A DNA stretch of 64,000 bases. It comes from Cymbomonas tetramitiformis. Its lineage: Eukaryota > Chlorophyta > Pyramimonadophyceae > Pyramimonadales > Pyramimonadaceae. Location: positions 1 through 64,000 of the forward strand of contig LGRX02027253.1 of NCBI GenBank assembly GCA_001247695.2, in the 5' to 3' direction. The notes beneath the pieces are model-generated. The model was not told the origin of the DNA and ran no database searches. It saw only the letters and a program-made list of their open reading frames with translations. Positions 45,101 through 55,345 of the stretch are shown in pieces. Position 1 is the stretch's first letter. Every line of letters starts with the position of its first letter. The translations under genes were made by a program, and so were the position numbers.

Positions 45101-47165
45101 GTCGAATGGGGGTGTCAAGTGTCGGGCGGTTGGCGAGGGGCAGTGAGAGCGGTCAGGCCCTCAGAGGCGGCCATGATAATAACGCTCACATGCCTTCTGG
45201 CTGATTTTGGAAATTCAAGTCGATTCGTGCTCTTGAACACCGTCACCTGTTCATAAAGCATTTGGGAAAGCTGGGGCACACGTCCGACTCGATTCTGACC
45301 GAATTGCCCAAGTTATTCGGGCAGACGTATCGTTATCTTGAGCGAGATTTGAAGTTTCGATTTAGGGGGCGGGGTGGACTTGGCGGGATCGTATATGATA
45401 GTGCTAAAAGGCGGGGGTTTGTTTGGAGGTCAGATGTCGAGGTGCCTAGGCTTCAGGAGGGGTAGGAAGTGAGGGGGCAGGCAGGCAGGCAGCGAAAATC
45501 CAGCGAAAAAATATGCGGTAAGTTTCCTTGATGTAGGGTTTGGCGGCATTGCGTGAACGCCTTACTTACTCGGAATGACATTTGGGGATATGATATCTTG
45601 AGGTAATTTTGTGCGGGGAACACGTTTCTGAGGTCAGATTGGTGATTTGACAAAGTGGGATGGTCGATTTTCGCCGAGCGCCCCTGCGGGGCGTAGACAG
45701 GGGATAGCGCGCAGTACGGTAGGATATGCCTCTCCAGGGGGGGCTTGCCGCCCGTTGCGAATCCGGATAGATCACTGATCCAGATGGGCGATACGACATC
45801 TTCATCGTGTTCGCCGTCGAAAATCGCTCTAGTGACATGTCCCTTACCCCATTTGCCTCGGAGAGCATCCATTGATAACGAGTCCCACAAGACAGACTTA
45901 GGGTTATAACTCGGAGTATCTTGAGCGAGATTTGAAGTTTCGATTTAGGGGGCGGGGTGGACTTGGCGGGATCGTATATGATAGTGCTAAAAGGCGGGGG
46001 TTTGTTTGGAGGTCAGATGTCGAGGTGCCTAGGCTTCAGGAGGGGTAGGAAGTGAGGGGGCAGGCAGGCAGGCAGCGAAAATCCAGCGAAAAAATATGCG
46101 GTAAGTTTCCTTGATGTAGGGTTTGGCGGCATTGCGTGAACGCCTTACTTACTCGGAATGACATTTGGGGATATGATATCTTGAGGTAATTTTGTGCGGG
46201 GAACACGTTTCTGAGGTCAGATTGGTGATTTGACAAAGTGGGATGGTCGATTTTCGCCGAGCGCCCCTGCGGGGCGTAGACAGGGGATAGCGCGCAGTAC
46301 GGTAGGATATGCCTCTCCAGGGGGGGCTTGCCGCCCGTTGCGAATCCGGATAGATCACTGATCCAGATGGGCGATACGACATCTTCATCGTGTTCGCCGT
46401 CGAAAATCGCTCTAGTGACATGTCCCTTACCCCATTTGCCTCGGAGAGCATCCATTGATAACGAGTCCCACAAGACAGACTTAGGGTTATAACTCGGAGT
46501 ATCTTGAGCGAGATTTGAAGTTTCGATTTAGGGGGCGGGGTGGACTTGGCGGGATCGTATATGATAGTGCTAAAAGGCGGGGGTTTGTTTGGAGGTCAGA
46601 TGTCGAGGTGCCTAGGCTTCAGGAGGGGTAGGAAGTGAGGGGGCAGGCAGGCAGGCAGCGAAAATCCAGCGAAAAAATATGCGGTAAGTTTCCTTGATGT
46701 AGGGTTTGGCGGCATTGCGTGAACGCCTTACTTACTCGGAATGACATTTGGGGATATGATATCTAGAGGTACTTTTGTGCGGGGAACACGTTTCTGAGGT
46801 CAGATTGGTGATTTGACAAAGTGGGATGGTCGATTTTCGCCGAGCGCCCCTGCGGGGCGTAGACAGGGGATAGCACGCAGTACGATAGGATATGCCTCTC
46901 CAGGGGGGGCTTGCCGCCCGCTGCGAATCCGGATAGATCACTGATCCAGATGGGCGATACGACATCTTCATCGTGTTCGCCGTCGAAAATCGCTCTAGTG
47001 ACATGTCCCTTACCCCATTTGCCTCGGAGAGCATCCATTGATAACGAGTCCCACAAGACAGAGTTAGGGTTATAACTCGGATTATCTTGAGCGAGATTTG
47101 AAGTTTCGATTTAGGGGGCGGGGTGGACTTGGCGGGATCGTATATGACAGTGCTAAAAGGCGGGG
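42149..47165. repeat. Higher-order tandem array of 583- and 1047-bp units
   Basis: Seven units start with AGGCGGGGGTTTG at 42149, 43196, 43779, 44362, 45409, 45992 and 46575. Lengths are 1047, 583, 583, 1047, 583, 583, 583. Long units equal the short unit plus a 464-bp insert (for example 42657-43120). Copies are almost identical except the last, which has about ten changes. Each short unit keeps a 145-aa minus-strand frame (MWDSLSMDALRGKWGKGH) and an overlapping 100-aa frame; long units extend this to about 170-200 aa. These may be coding remnants carried in the array. The left edge falls in the Ty3 integrase frame. Confidence 0.95.
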
Positions 47166-47406
47166 TACAGGCTGTACCAAGTCGGTAAACCGTTTATGTT
47201 GTTGTGTCCGATATCGATGCTCAACACAAACTATTTGCGCGAATTATTTGCAAATGACATCCAATTAATAATACCTAGGAAATGAATTCAATTTTACAAA
47301 ATTGTAAATAAAGAAAGAACTTTCCCGGGAAAATGTAACTTTGAAACGGCGTGATTTTGTTATAAAATGAAATTACCTAGAGACTTAAATTTCTTCTCTT
47401 GAAAAT
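47166..47406. other. Left margin of the PLV fragment
   Basis: Composition changes to AT-rich at about 47200. It contains a TTCCCGGGAA palindrome near 47322 and no gene. The viral terminal repeat was not recognised; the exact border is unknown. Confidence 0.4.
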
Positions 47407-47889
47407 TTATTTTCTATTTCTCCAATAATCCCTTCCATAAGAAACATATATTTCGCGGTCTTGTTTCACATTTCGATTTATTACTATGTTCCCTACATTG
47501 TTGATTCTTGCATTATTCTTACATCCCATTTTTCTAGCATCTAGAGGCGTACAACTATTGTATTTGCCCGCAATTGAATTGGTTTTTTCAGCATCAAAAT
47601 ATGCATTTCGATTGTTGCTCCAAATATGAGTTCTATCCTTCACGTTGGGGAATTTGGCGTTCATTTGTTGTAGCGTCATTTTATCCGTTCCGATAGTGTA
47701 TCTTCCAACCATCGTGCCTTTTTTTAAATTACTCTTGGCATAAACGCCTTGACCCGAATCAGGTATTTGACTATCGCCAACCACGACGTGTTTGTGTACA
47801 TAGCATAATGGGCTATATTTGCAAGTCATATTCTTACATCGATGCCCCGATTTGGTCGTAGCCGTACATCTTTCGCAAGACGTTTTCAT
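47407..47889 (-). CDS. Viral SET-domain protein (vSET-like)
   Basis: A 160-aa ORF. The first 32 residues have a Cys/His cluster (CERCTATTKSGHRCKNMTC, then CYVHKH) likely to bind zinc. The SET fold follows: SGQGVYAKSNLKKGTMVG (start of SET, near residues 46-63), NNARIN (the NH motif that binds AdoMet, near residue 125) and REIYVSYGRDYW (the E-x-x-x-x-YG motif, near residue 146). Short SET proteins of algal viruses methylate histone lysines; the target here is unknown. It is the leftmost PLV gene, 38 bases from the ATPase stop, same strand. The frame is intact. Confidence 0.7.
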   Translation of the reverse strand: MKTSCERCTATTKSGHRCKNMTCKYSPLCYVHKHVVVGDSQIPDSGQGVYAKSNLKKGTMVGRYTIGTDKMTLQQMNAKFPNVKDRTHIWSNNRNAYFDAEKTNSIAGKYNSCTPLDARKMGCKNNARINNVGNIVINRNVKQDREIYVSYGRDYWRNRK

Positions 47890-47927
47890 ATATAATATCC
47901 CGTGTATATATGTATATATCTTAACTA

Positions 47928-48851
47928 TTAACTTTCTATTTTATTATTTCCATTCGGTACTATTAGTTCATCAAAGCATTTCCGATATTTTTTGTTTGCA
48001 TCCTTGGGGTTTAAGTCTATAAGCAAGAAACAATATTTTTCTTTGGTGGCATAATCATATACTTCCATAAATTCTTCAAGAGGTATCTCTCCCGAGACCG
48101 ATTTGAAAACGTTTTCCATCTCCTTCTCATCATATATTTTGAACAACCATAATGCCGTTGCATTGTTTCTTACGGCACGAGGTAAACCAAATTGGGCGCT
48201 TGAAAAGTTTTGGACGCAAATCAACAAACTCAAGCCTAGAGCACCTCCCATATTTTTTGAGAACATTCCGCAATGTCTATGCCGTACACACATATTTATA
48301 AATTTTCGGTTACCAAACAACCGAGTGCTTTGCGCATCATCAACGAATGCTATGATTCTCGGTTGATGATGATACTTATATGTCGGTGGTTGATAATTGT
48401 TTGAAGCAAATTTTAACAAGTATTCTGGTGGGATATCGAGTATACTTACCGAATCGCTACGTATCATTTTCATAACTTGCTTGTAAATTTCCAATTCTTT
48501 TAAATAGTTTTCATAACCTTCCGCTTCATTGTCCATAATTTCTAATACATTATCAATGGTTTTTGGGTCGTCCGGGTCGAACACATCTTCGTCCTCTATA
48601 TCTAGGTCTTCCATTAGTGATTTATTGGATGAGAATGTTGAGCTTATGCGCAATACACGGTCGCAATTGTCATCTTGTTTAAGCATTCGTAAATAGTTAC
48701 ACGCCGAGGTCGATTTGGCTGAACCACGTCGACCGATTAGCAAGATATTAAATGGTTGTTTCAATAAGTTTTCACTTGTTTCGTATTGAAATGCACTAGC
48801 TTTCGGTGGTTGAATTTTAAGTTTTGTATCATTCAATTTAATTGTTTTCAT
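47928..48851 (-). CDS. PLV genome-packaging ATPase (FtsK/HerA-A32 type)
   Basis: 307 aa from ATG 48851 (MKTIKLNDTK); a longer frame to 48950 exists but would overlap the divergent gene, so the shorter start is preferred. Walker A is GRRGSAKST (residues 40-48), an unusual but known variant in PLV/adintovirus-type ATPases. Walker B is IIAFVDDAQ (166-174). RHRHCGMFSKNMG and LICVQNFS follow in the place of the sensor strand. The enzyme drives DNA into the capsid. A 21-base AT-rich gap separates it from a divergent gene, so both may share a promoter. No breaks seen. Confidence 0.85.
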   Translation of the reverse strand: MKTIKLNDTKLKIQPPKASAFQYETSENLLKQPFNILLIGRRGSAKSTSACNYLRMLKQDDNCDRVLRISSTFSSNKSLMEDLDIEDEDVFDPDDPKTIDNVLEIMDNEAEGYENYLKELEIYKQVMKMIRSDSVSILDIPPEYLLKFASNNYQPPTYKYHHQPRIIAFVDDAQSTRLFGNRKFINMCVRHRHCGMFSKNMGGALGLSLLICVQNFSSAQFGLPRAVRNNATALWLFKIYDEKEMENVFKSVSGEIPLEEFMEVYDYATKEKYCFLLIDLNPKDANKKYRKCFDELIVPNGNNKIES

Positions 48852-48872
48852 TAATATAATACTATTAGAAAA
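48852..48872. promoter_or_regulatory. Putative bidirectional promoter core
   Basis: The 21 bases between two divergent start codons are almost pure A/T, containing TAATATAATACTATTAG. Very short AT-rich promoters are common in compact viral genomes. Inferred from position only. Confidence 0.35.
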
Positions 48873-49160
48873 ATGAATTGTATCGCCGACATTTCCGAAA
48901 AGTGCTTCACCTACCGGCAAAAGGAACTTATGTGCGACTATTTTAAACATTATAAAGAACTACATCCACATCTCCCCGATTCGATTCTAGTATACACAAT
49001 TAAAGCATGTATGGTAAATCCCGACAAATTCCAAAATTGGTACGATAATAAATCCTTGGTAAAACCGAAACCACGTGAAACTCAAGAAGATTATTACAAG
49101 TATGCCAAAATGAGTGAACAAGAGCTAAGCGATTATGTTAAAAATAATGTAACCATATAG
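48873..49160 (+). CDS. PLV hypothetical protein
   Basis: A 95-aa ORF starting MNCIADISEKCFTYRQ, charged and probably helical, with Tyr/Lys-rich C-terminal half (RETQEDYYKYAKMSEQELS). It is divergent from the ATPase and followed after 5 bases by the next structural-type gene, so it is likely co-transcribed with it. I do not recognise the family. Intact frame. Confidence 0.6.
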   Translation: MNCIADISEKCFTYRQKELMCDYFKHYKELHPHLPDSILVYTIKACMVNPDKFQNWYDNKSLVKPKPRETQEDYYKYAKMSEQELSDYVKNNVTI

Positions 49161-49165
49161 TAACG

Positions 49166-50221
49166 ATGAATGTCTCGAAATTCTCAAAAATGTTATACTT
49201 TAATAGCGAACAAAATAGTTTACTCGATTCACGACTGGGTCAATATAATATTCCGAGTCAATTGCTTTCATATAAGACGACGGACCAATTGCAACTCACC
49301 GTTAATGATTTCTACATTGAAAAGACATTTTATGATATAAATCGAACGAACAATACATTTTTTTGGGGAGACAAAACAGCTAATGCCAACAAGCTGTTTA
49401 AAATTGAAATCAACCCCCAAAATTTTCCTTTTCCTAAAACATTTCACGACGCGCAAATTTTGGCGGCTATAGGTGATGCTATAAATAAGCAACTAGGACC
49501 CGCCGGCTCCGCCGTAACGGTGACGGCTAGTGTAGCAACACAAGCCGATGCAAACCTCAAATTAATTGTTTAGGAATTCGACAATGATTTGGAAGATAAG
49601 GTTGATTTTTACTCCTTCGCAACCAAAAGCATAGCGAGGTGTAGCGGAACTTTGTTAAATGTAATAAGCCCATTTGCATCAACGGTAAACGATGCACTAA
49701 ACAACGATTCGAGCGAACTTTTAGGGGGGGATCCGTTTCGGGAGCGAGATTTGGTAGGTAAATCTGAATTGAGCCAATTAGAACCAATGTTTCAAAAGAC
49801 ATCATCAAAGACTATGCAAAGCTACTTTCCATTTACATCGAACACAATTCGAGAGTTATATCTCCGCACACAATCGTTAGTTTCAAGCTCGGCTTTAGAG
49901 GTTGTTAATCTAAGTCAAGCTAGTGACGACCAAGTCGGTGAGATGATATCTAGTGATATACTATTTAAAATTGCTATCGACGACTTATCTAAGCCATCAT
50001 TTTCATATATAGATGCCAACAACAATTATAGCGTTATCATAAGTCCAAGTCTATTGTCACAAATAAACTTTGCATTAACGGACTCACGTGGAAGACTAAT
50101 GTTTCAAATTTCAAAAGACAATGGTCGGACACCGTCGTCTCTTGTTAGCCAAGCTCGCTCAGGAAATGTATATTTCAGTTTTTCATTAAAAGTTGAAGTT
50201 ATAAGCAACGATTCGCAATAA
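49166..50221 (+). pseudogene. Probable PLV structural (penton-like) protein with in-frame stop
   Basis: One frame of about 351 codons, interrupted by a single TAG at 49571-49573: the 135-aa and 210-aa parts are in the same frame and the intervening codons also read as protein (EFDNDLEDKVDFYSF). The product is rich in Ser/Asn/Asp and beta-type strands, with YDINRTNNTFFWGDK in the first part and IRELYLRTQSLVSSSALEVV in the second. Size, composition and position just before the capsid gene suggest the single-jelly-roll minor capsid (penton) protein of PLVs, but no diagnostic motif was seen. The stop may be decay, recoding or a base error. Confidence 0.45.
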
Positions 50222-50252
50222 ATTTATCTGTATTATATATTATTATAAAGAA

Positions 50253-50899
50253 ATGTCAGACAGCTATTATCCCGAATCCTTGAGTTATGCGACGACTCAA
50301 ATGACAGATTTTAGCCAGAATCAATTTGAATTATTGACATCAAACTCGACCGTTGTTAATGGTGGAGGGGGCTCTTTGGAGATAAATTTACCTATAAACA
50401 GTTTTATCGACACAAAAAATGTTGCTATAAGATTCTTTGCCAAAACCAATCGTGCATTTACGTACGATAGTGGAGGTAGTGTATTAAAAACTTGTCATTC
50501 ATTTTTGCCGGAGATATTCAACTTACCTTGTTCTCTAGATATGAGGTAAGTATCAATGGAGTCATTGTAAATCAATCTGTGACTCAAGCAAGCGATATTC
50601 AAGAGGTAAAACATTTAGTAAGTGACCATTTAGAAAATGAAATAACATATAGAAGCGTGTTATCGAATTGTGGCTCGGAAGGTATCCAATTGACTAATGG
50701 ATTGATAACGGGTTCACTTGACGAAGATAATCAAGCCGGTGACTTCGAAGGGCGAGAATTCATTTTGAACAATCTATCAGGATTTCTCGGCACTTGTGAG
50801 CCGTCCATAATTGACTCGAGCACACTTGGTGCAATAAGAATCAGGCTTTTTATTACCGACAATGCAGTAATACATACACCGATGGGTGTACAATTCTGA
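50253..50899 (+). pseudogene. PLV major capsid protein, N-terminal part, frameshifted and truncated
   Basis: The frame from 50253 (MSDSYYPESLSYATTQ) has strands GSLEINLPINSFIDTKN and AIRFFAKTNRAF. It loses register near a T-run at about 50500-50512, after which the next frame continues with DIQLTLFSRYEVSINGVIV. The phrase FLGTCEPSIIDSSTLGAIRI then matches the end of the first jelly roll of double-jelly-roll capsid proteins. A full protein would be about 450-550 aa; here only about 215 remain, because at about 50895 the sequence abuts a fibre gene in opposite orientation. The second jelly roll is therefore absent. It cannot form a capsid as it stands. Confidence 0.55.
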
Positions 50900-52579
50900 T
50901 TACTTTGAGAATACGAGTTATTAAACGGCTGTACTCCATTCACGTTGTTTATTCCATCATCATCGAACATAACAATAGTCGAAGCCGTAATCGTATCGGC
51001 GGTGTTATTAACAAATGTAAATACATCGCCCGTAAATCTCAACGGATTTGCTGGAAGAGTCGTATGCGCATACGCTTTCGTGATGAGCGTCAAAGGAACA
51101 CCCGTTAGTGTGAGTGAGTTGGTTGAACTTGGATAAGCGTAATTTAACGAGTTACTTAAAATAACAGATGCAGAATTTAATTCATTTAATTCCATTGTTG
51201 TACCGGTATTTACCACAGCTAGAACCTGAGAAAGACTGCCGATGCTTCCATTATTAATAGCACCGGTTCGCACTTCGTTTGAGCTAGAATCGTAATACAA
51301 TTGTAGACTTTCAGAACTGACATCTGGACTAGCCCTGATAGGTCTGATGTAGCAACTACTTGCCACACCGGCATTCAATTCAATTCCGCTTGCGTTCAAA
51401 ACAATTGCGTTATCTGTGTTTACCGCACTTTGAGTAGATTTTTGTCCTGCCAAAGCACCTATGTTTATGGAACTTTCACCGGCTGTATATTCACCTGCAT
51501 ATTTTCCGATGTTCACCACTGCATCCTTGCAGTTAACCTGACCGCAATCGTCGCCGATAGACACGACATAGTCACCACAATTACTATTACACGAACCGGG
51601 ACCGATTGCAATCGTATCATTACTTGTTGTATTGTTAATAGATAATGCATTGCGACCGATTGCTATAGAACGGTCTCCAATGTGGTCGGCGATTGTGTAT
51701 CCTTGAGTTTGCTCTCCGATGGACACTTTTCCGAAACCGGCAGAACCACTTTCAATTCTGAAATTGTTTCCGGTTAACTTCTCTTGAGATACATTCATTG
51801 TACCGGTACCCGTGTATGAAATATCATTCACATCGCTTCTAGCACCTCGGGTAGTCACGCCTTGAAGTGTAGATGTATCAGGTTGGACGGGGAGATTTGT
51901 TAACCCTGACCCATCACCCACAAATGCAGAAAGCACTAATACTATTTGTGGTACTGCTCCCTTGGTCAGTAACTAATTGGAGATTCTGATTAGCACCAGA
52001 TGGCAAATTGCTTAAAAGACTACCGTCTCCACGGTATTTACCGGAGGTTAATGTAATATCACCTGTATCAAGAACCAATGGACCATTTGATACTAGCAGT
52101 CCACTCCCCAATGGCTCTATGTTGATGGTCGTTTGGAGGCAGGTAATTTCATTGATTCCTGTTTCTCCAATTCTAACTCGTGTTTGTTCGACCGGGTCTA
52201 ACGACTCAATCTCGAAAGAGCTGGCAAGGTCATCGAGTCCTACTGAGAATCGTGATTTGGAAACTGGGTTGTTCAATACAAAATCGTTAAACTTTATTGA
52301 AGTGTGAACTTTTAAGGAGCCATCAGTCAACAATGACATTTGCTCTCGTTCATTTAATGGGTCTTGAGTATCTATGAATTTTATATCGTTCCGGTATCGA
52401 ATATCTGACCCGATATGCATAGTTTCCAAGGGATTGTCAATCGAGCATATCGTTTGACATTCAACGGTATTTACCACTAATGGGTCGGTTAAAGTGACAA
52501 CAGGTTTCCCATCTTTCATTAAGGTGTCCACGCTCAAATTCTTTATGAATGCATTTTCGCCTAAAGAGAAAGTCGACAT
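50895..52579 (-). pseudogene. PLV fibre-like protein, one frameshift
   Basis: Starts at ATG 52579 (MSTFSLGENAFIKNLSV). The 221-aa first frame ends near 51914, and a second frame takes over at about 51936 and stays open for about 345 codons up to the capsid junction. Repeated strand-turn phrases (SGKYRGDGSLLSNLP, VGDGSGLTNLP, NLQLVTDQGSSTTNS) and GxxIAIGRNAL / INIGALAG motifs are typical of viral and phage fibre shafts and head domains. Such proteins form trimeric host-recognition fibres. The C-terminus (STIVMFDDDGINNVNGV) is cut at the junction with the capsid remnant near 50895; the frame then reads antisense capsid DNA. Confidence 0.6.
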
Positions 52580-52615
52580 TGTTATATATTATAAACTTAA
52601 GATTTTTATATCGGG

Positions 52616-53257
52616 CTAACTCTTTTTGTATTTCACAGTATATTTATCAGTATTCGGCGCATCTTCTTCTATATAAAACTGTCCAATTTTCGCGGCAGCT
52701 TCAAGCGGCATACTAGCTGGATTTACGAACAAACCTTGCCCTATATTCAGATTTTTTGCAATACTGCAACTACCCGATGTTCGTAAAGGATTTAGACTCG
52801 ATGCTACGTATTTTCTATTCTCATCGGTGTCATCAGAATCATTATCCGCTACAATTTTTTGACAAAACCAACGACCATCGACAGCTAATATAACATCATT
52901 ATTGGCTTTTATACCGGCATCAGGATTTGCAATATTTGTATATTTCAAAAGATATGATTCTGGATCTGTTATTAAATCAGTAGTAATAGAAATTGTAGGT
53001 GGAGAAGGAAAGTTTAGTGCTCGTAAAATGATATTACTTTGAAAGTTGCAAAGCTTATTTACTGTTAAGAAACCTTGAATAACAACCCCATTTTCACCAT
53101 TATTTGTTTCAATTACTTCTTCATCGCCCTGAATCCACAAACTAGTTCCTCCGCCACCCGAAGGTGGTGGACCACCATTAAACGTCGTACATTGTAAGTT
53201 TTTGCAAATGAGGTCATCGCTAACAATCGATGTACTTCCAAGTGAAAAGGCCGACAT
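52616..53257 (-). CDS. PLV fibre-like protein, second gene
   Basis: A 213-aa intact ORF starting MSAFSLGSTSIVSDDLICKN, whose first residues resemble the MSTFSLGENAFIKNLSV start of the downstream fibre, suggesting a shared virion-anchoring segment. A PPPSGGGG linker near residue 33 is followed by strand-rich sequence (NGVVIQGFLTVNKLCNFQSN). The C-terminus is Lys-rich. It is spaced 36 bases from the next gene on the same strand. Likely a virion surface or base-of-fibre protein; the exact role is unknown. Confidence 0.55.
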   Translation of the reverse strand: MSAFSLGSTSIVSDDLICKNLQCTTFNGGPPPSGGGGTSLWIQGDEEVIETNNGENGVVIQGFLTVNKLCNFQSNIILRALNFPSPPTISITTDLITDPESYLLKYTNIANPDAGIKANNDVILAVDGRWFCQKIVADNDSDDTDENRKYVASSLNPLRTSGSCSIAKNLNIGQGLFVNPASMPLEAAAKIGQFYIEEDAPNTDKYTVKYKKS

Positions 53258-53300
53258 CTATAATTATTATAATATATAAAATATATAATATATGCATTCA

Positions 53301-53897
53301 TCAAACCATATTAGGAATTTGCTCCATTTCTCGTGTTCGAGGTATATTTGCTTGTTGCCGTTGCGAATTATTTGCAGGTATTGGCGTTTTTGACGAATCC
53401 ACAAATTTGACGCCGTGTACATAAATTACGTTATCGTCAAATTCATCTTTACGAATTCCTTGCTTTTGGTAATCATAATTTGAATGCCAATGTCTATCTT
53501 CAAATGCTCGTTGCCTCTTTTTGTCTTTGTTGCGTGGAATGTAAAACAACCAATTTGCAAAACCTTGAAGCTCATCGGGCGCATTCTTCGATGTATACCT
53601 AAAATCTGGGTCTATATTTGCTAAGATATCGGGATTCAAATCGTCCGAGACACGATTTGCATAATCTTGCGGACTTTCATCTTCTTTGGCTGAATAGTAG
53701 GCATCATACACCGCTAATCCATAAAGACCCGCATCTAAGGATTTTGATGCGATTCTTGCCAAGCCGAGGCGAGCTCTTAACGGCGACACCCTTTCCGATT
53801 CTATGTTTTTGGGAGTATAGAATTGGTTGATATCGTGTAGTTCGCTTATTTCACTTTCCGTGCGTGCTTGGTTTAGGTAAGACGTATTTGACATCAT
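53301..53897 (-). CDS. PLV hypothetical protein
   Basis: About 198 aa from the inner Met at 53897; the frame also has a Met at 53906. I prefer the inner start because the first codons lie in the target duplication of the neighbouring element. It is helical and charged (RARLGLARIASKSLDAGLYGL, which could be amphipathic) with a basic patch PRNKDKKRQRAFEDRHWH. No family recognised. Before the element at 53907-55883 arrived, the gene overlapped the end of the lipase gene. Confidence 0.5.
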   Translation of the reverse strand: MMSNTSYLNQARTESEISELHDINQFYTPKNIESERVSPLRARLGLARIASKSLDAGLYGLAVYDAYYSAKEDESPQDYANRVSDDLNPDILANIDPDFRYTSKNAPDELQGFANWLFYIPRNKDKKRQRAFEDRHWHSNYDYQKQGIRKDEFDDNVIYVHGVKFVDSSKTPIPANNSQRQQANIPRTREMEQIPNMV

Positions 53898-53906
53898 ATG
53901 TAGCAT
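53898..53906. other. Target site duplication, left
   Basis: ATGTAGCAT, repeated exactly at 55884-55892. Confidence 0.8.
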
Positions 53907-54132
53907 GGTAGCCCCTCATTTGCGTCGCACTGGTTATTTTATTTGTCGTGTCGCAAAAGATTCGTTTATATTAACGACGCTTCGCAGCTTTTTCAGAAAT
54001 ATGCTGTTTTTCATTTCGTTTCCCTTAAAGGAGCGAAACAGGTTTCCTGGAAAAAAGTGACATCAACAGGCCACACCGCAGGAGCTGTCCCTCAAAAATT
54101 ATGCCGTTGGAAATTTTCCAAAAAATTTCTGC

Positions 54133-54480
54133 CCATGTCAGCAGTCCTACCATGATTGTGTCGAGCGCTCGCGCTTTACCGGCCAATCATGATACGATAG
54201 CATCTCAGCAGTCCTACCCCGGATTCTTTCGACCGATCGTTCGTAACCGACAACGAGAGAAACGTTTAACAATTCAAAATTATACCACGAAGATATATAT
54301 GCTGTTTTTCATCCATGTCAGCAGTCCTACCATGATTGTGTCGAGCGCGGCTCGCGCTTTACCGGCCAATCATGATACGATAGCATCTCAGCAGTCCTCC
54401 CCCGGATTCTTTCGACCGATCGTTCGTAACCGACGACGAGAGACACGGGTAATAATTCCATATTTTACTCCGAAGATATG
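54133..54480 (+). repeat. 180-bp direct duplication inside the MULE-like element
   Basis: Two copies (54133-54312 and 54313-54480) start CATGTCAGCAGTCCTACCAT and contain ACCGGCCAATCATGATACGA and CGACCGATCGTTCGTAACCG; they differ by a few substitutions and a 3-base insertion. Confidence 0.9.
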
Positions 54481-54844
54481 CGGAATTTCCAATTATTTAC
54501 GCATCTCGTCATTCAAGATCATCTCACCACTCCTATCGGCGGCGCGGCCCGGACAAAAGTGGATATGGTATGATCCTGGTCGGCAACGTTTTCATTTTTC
54601 TCCAAGCTCTTATCTTGCGCCTACCTGCTCGCTGTCTCAGCGCGCGGCTTGTGTTTTTGTTTGATTAATGATTTTTGCGCGCTACTTTTCTTTAGCGATA
54701 TTTCATATTGACCATGTTTTCGTGTGCATGCGTGGAACCCGGCGGGGGGGCGTTCCTGCGATGTTCTCACATGAGCCGCATCCCACCAGCAGCCCATCCT
54801 GCGATATATGGATGATTGGAGGCCGTCGGGCGTCTTTGCATCCC

Positions 54845-55345
54845 GCCTGACGGTTTGGGTTCAATTTCCAACAGGAATTCTTCCTTCCTGAGCAGCGCTC
54901 TGTTTTTTTGCAGGTTTATGCTGTGCCTTTTCTGAAGGCGCCAGCAACGGCCATAGTGTATAATTCATGCTGTGCCTTTTCTGAAGCCGCCAGCAACGTT
55001 CCTGGCGGCATCTTTCCCTCTGGCCCTATTAAGCTGAAGGGGTGCTTGGAGACCGGCGGGATTCTCCGACGGGTTGGGTTCGATTCCCAACGTCTTTACT
55101 AACCAGCGTTTCGTATTTTGCAGGTTTTGTTTTTTACGCCGAGCATCTTTTTATGCCGCCAGCAGAGTGCTGGCGGCATCCTGTTTAGGTTTCGCCGATT
55201 ATTGATGTTCAGAATTTTAGATTTCCCACCTACTGTTCCGCTGGTGTTTTCAAAACGTCTATTTTGTACGTAGACGCCCACCCGAGGGTGAAATGCGGAC
55301 AGCAGTTGGCTGTCGGTATTGGGTTCGATCCCCAACGTCCTGACT
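54845..55345 (+). other. Three tRNA T-arm-like (B-box) modules
   Basis: TTGGGTTCAATTTCCAA (near 54856), TTGGGTTCGATTCCCAA (near 55074) and TTGGGTTCGATCCCCAA (near 55319). The last two fold as perfect 5-bp T-arms with 7-base loops. No matching acceptor, D-arm or anticodon arm was found, so these are not tRNA genes; they may be decayed tRNA-derived SINE pieces. Confidence 0.4.

Noticed and set aside
47166..47406. Left terminal inverted repeat of the PLV
   Set aside because: No matching inverted partner was found near 56.8 kb; the viral ends are probably lost.
54990..55100. A tRNA gene ending in TTGGGTTCGATTCCCAA
   Set aside because: The T-arm is good, but no complementary acceptor ends, D-arm or anticodon stem could be found at tRNA distances.
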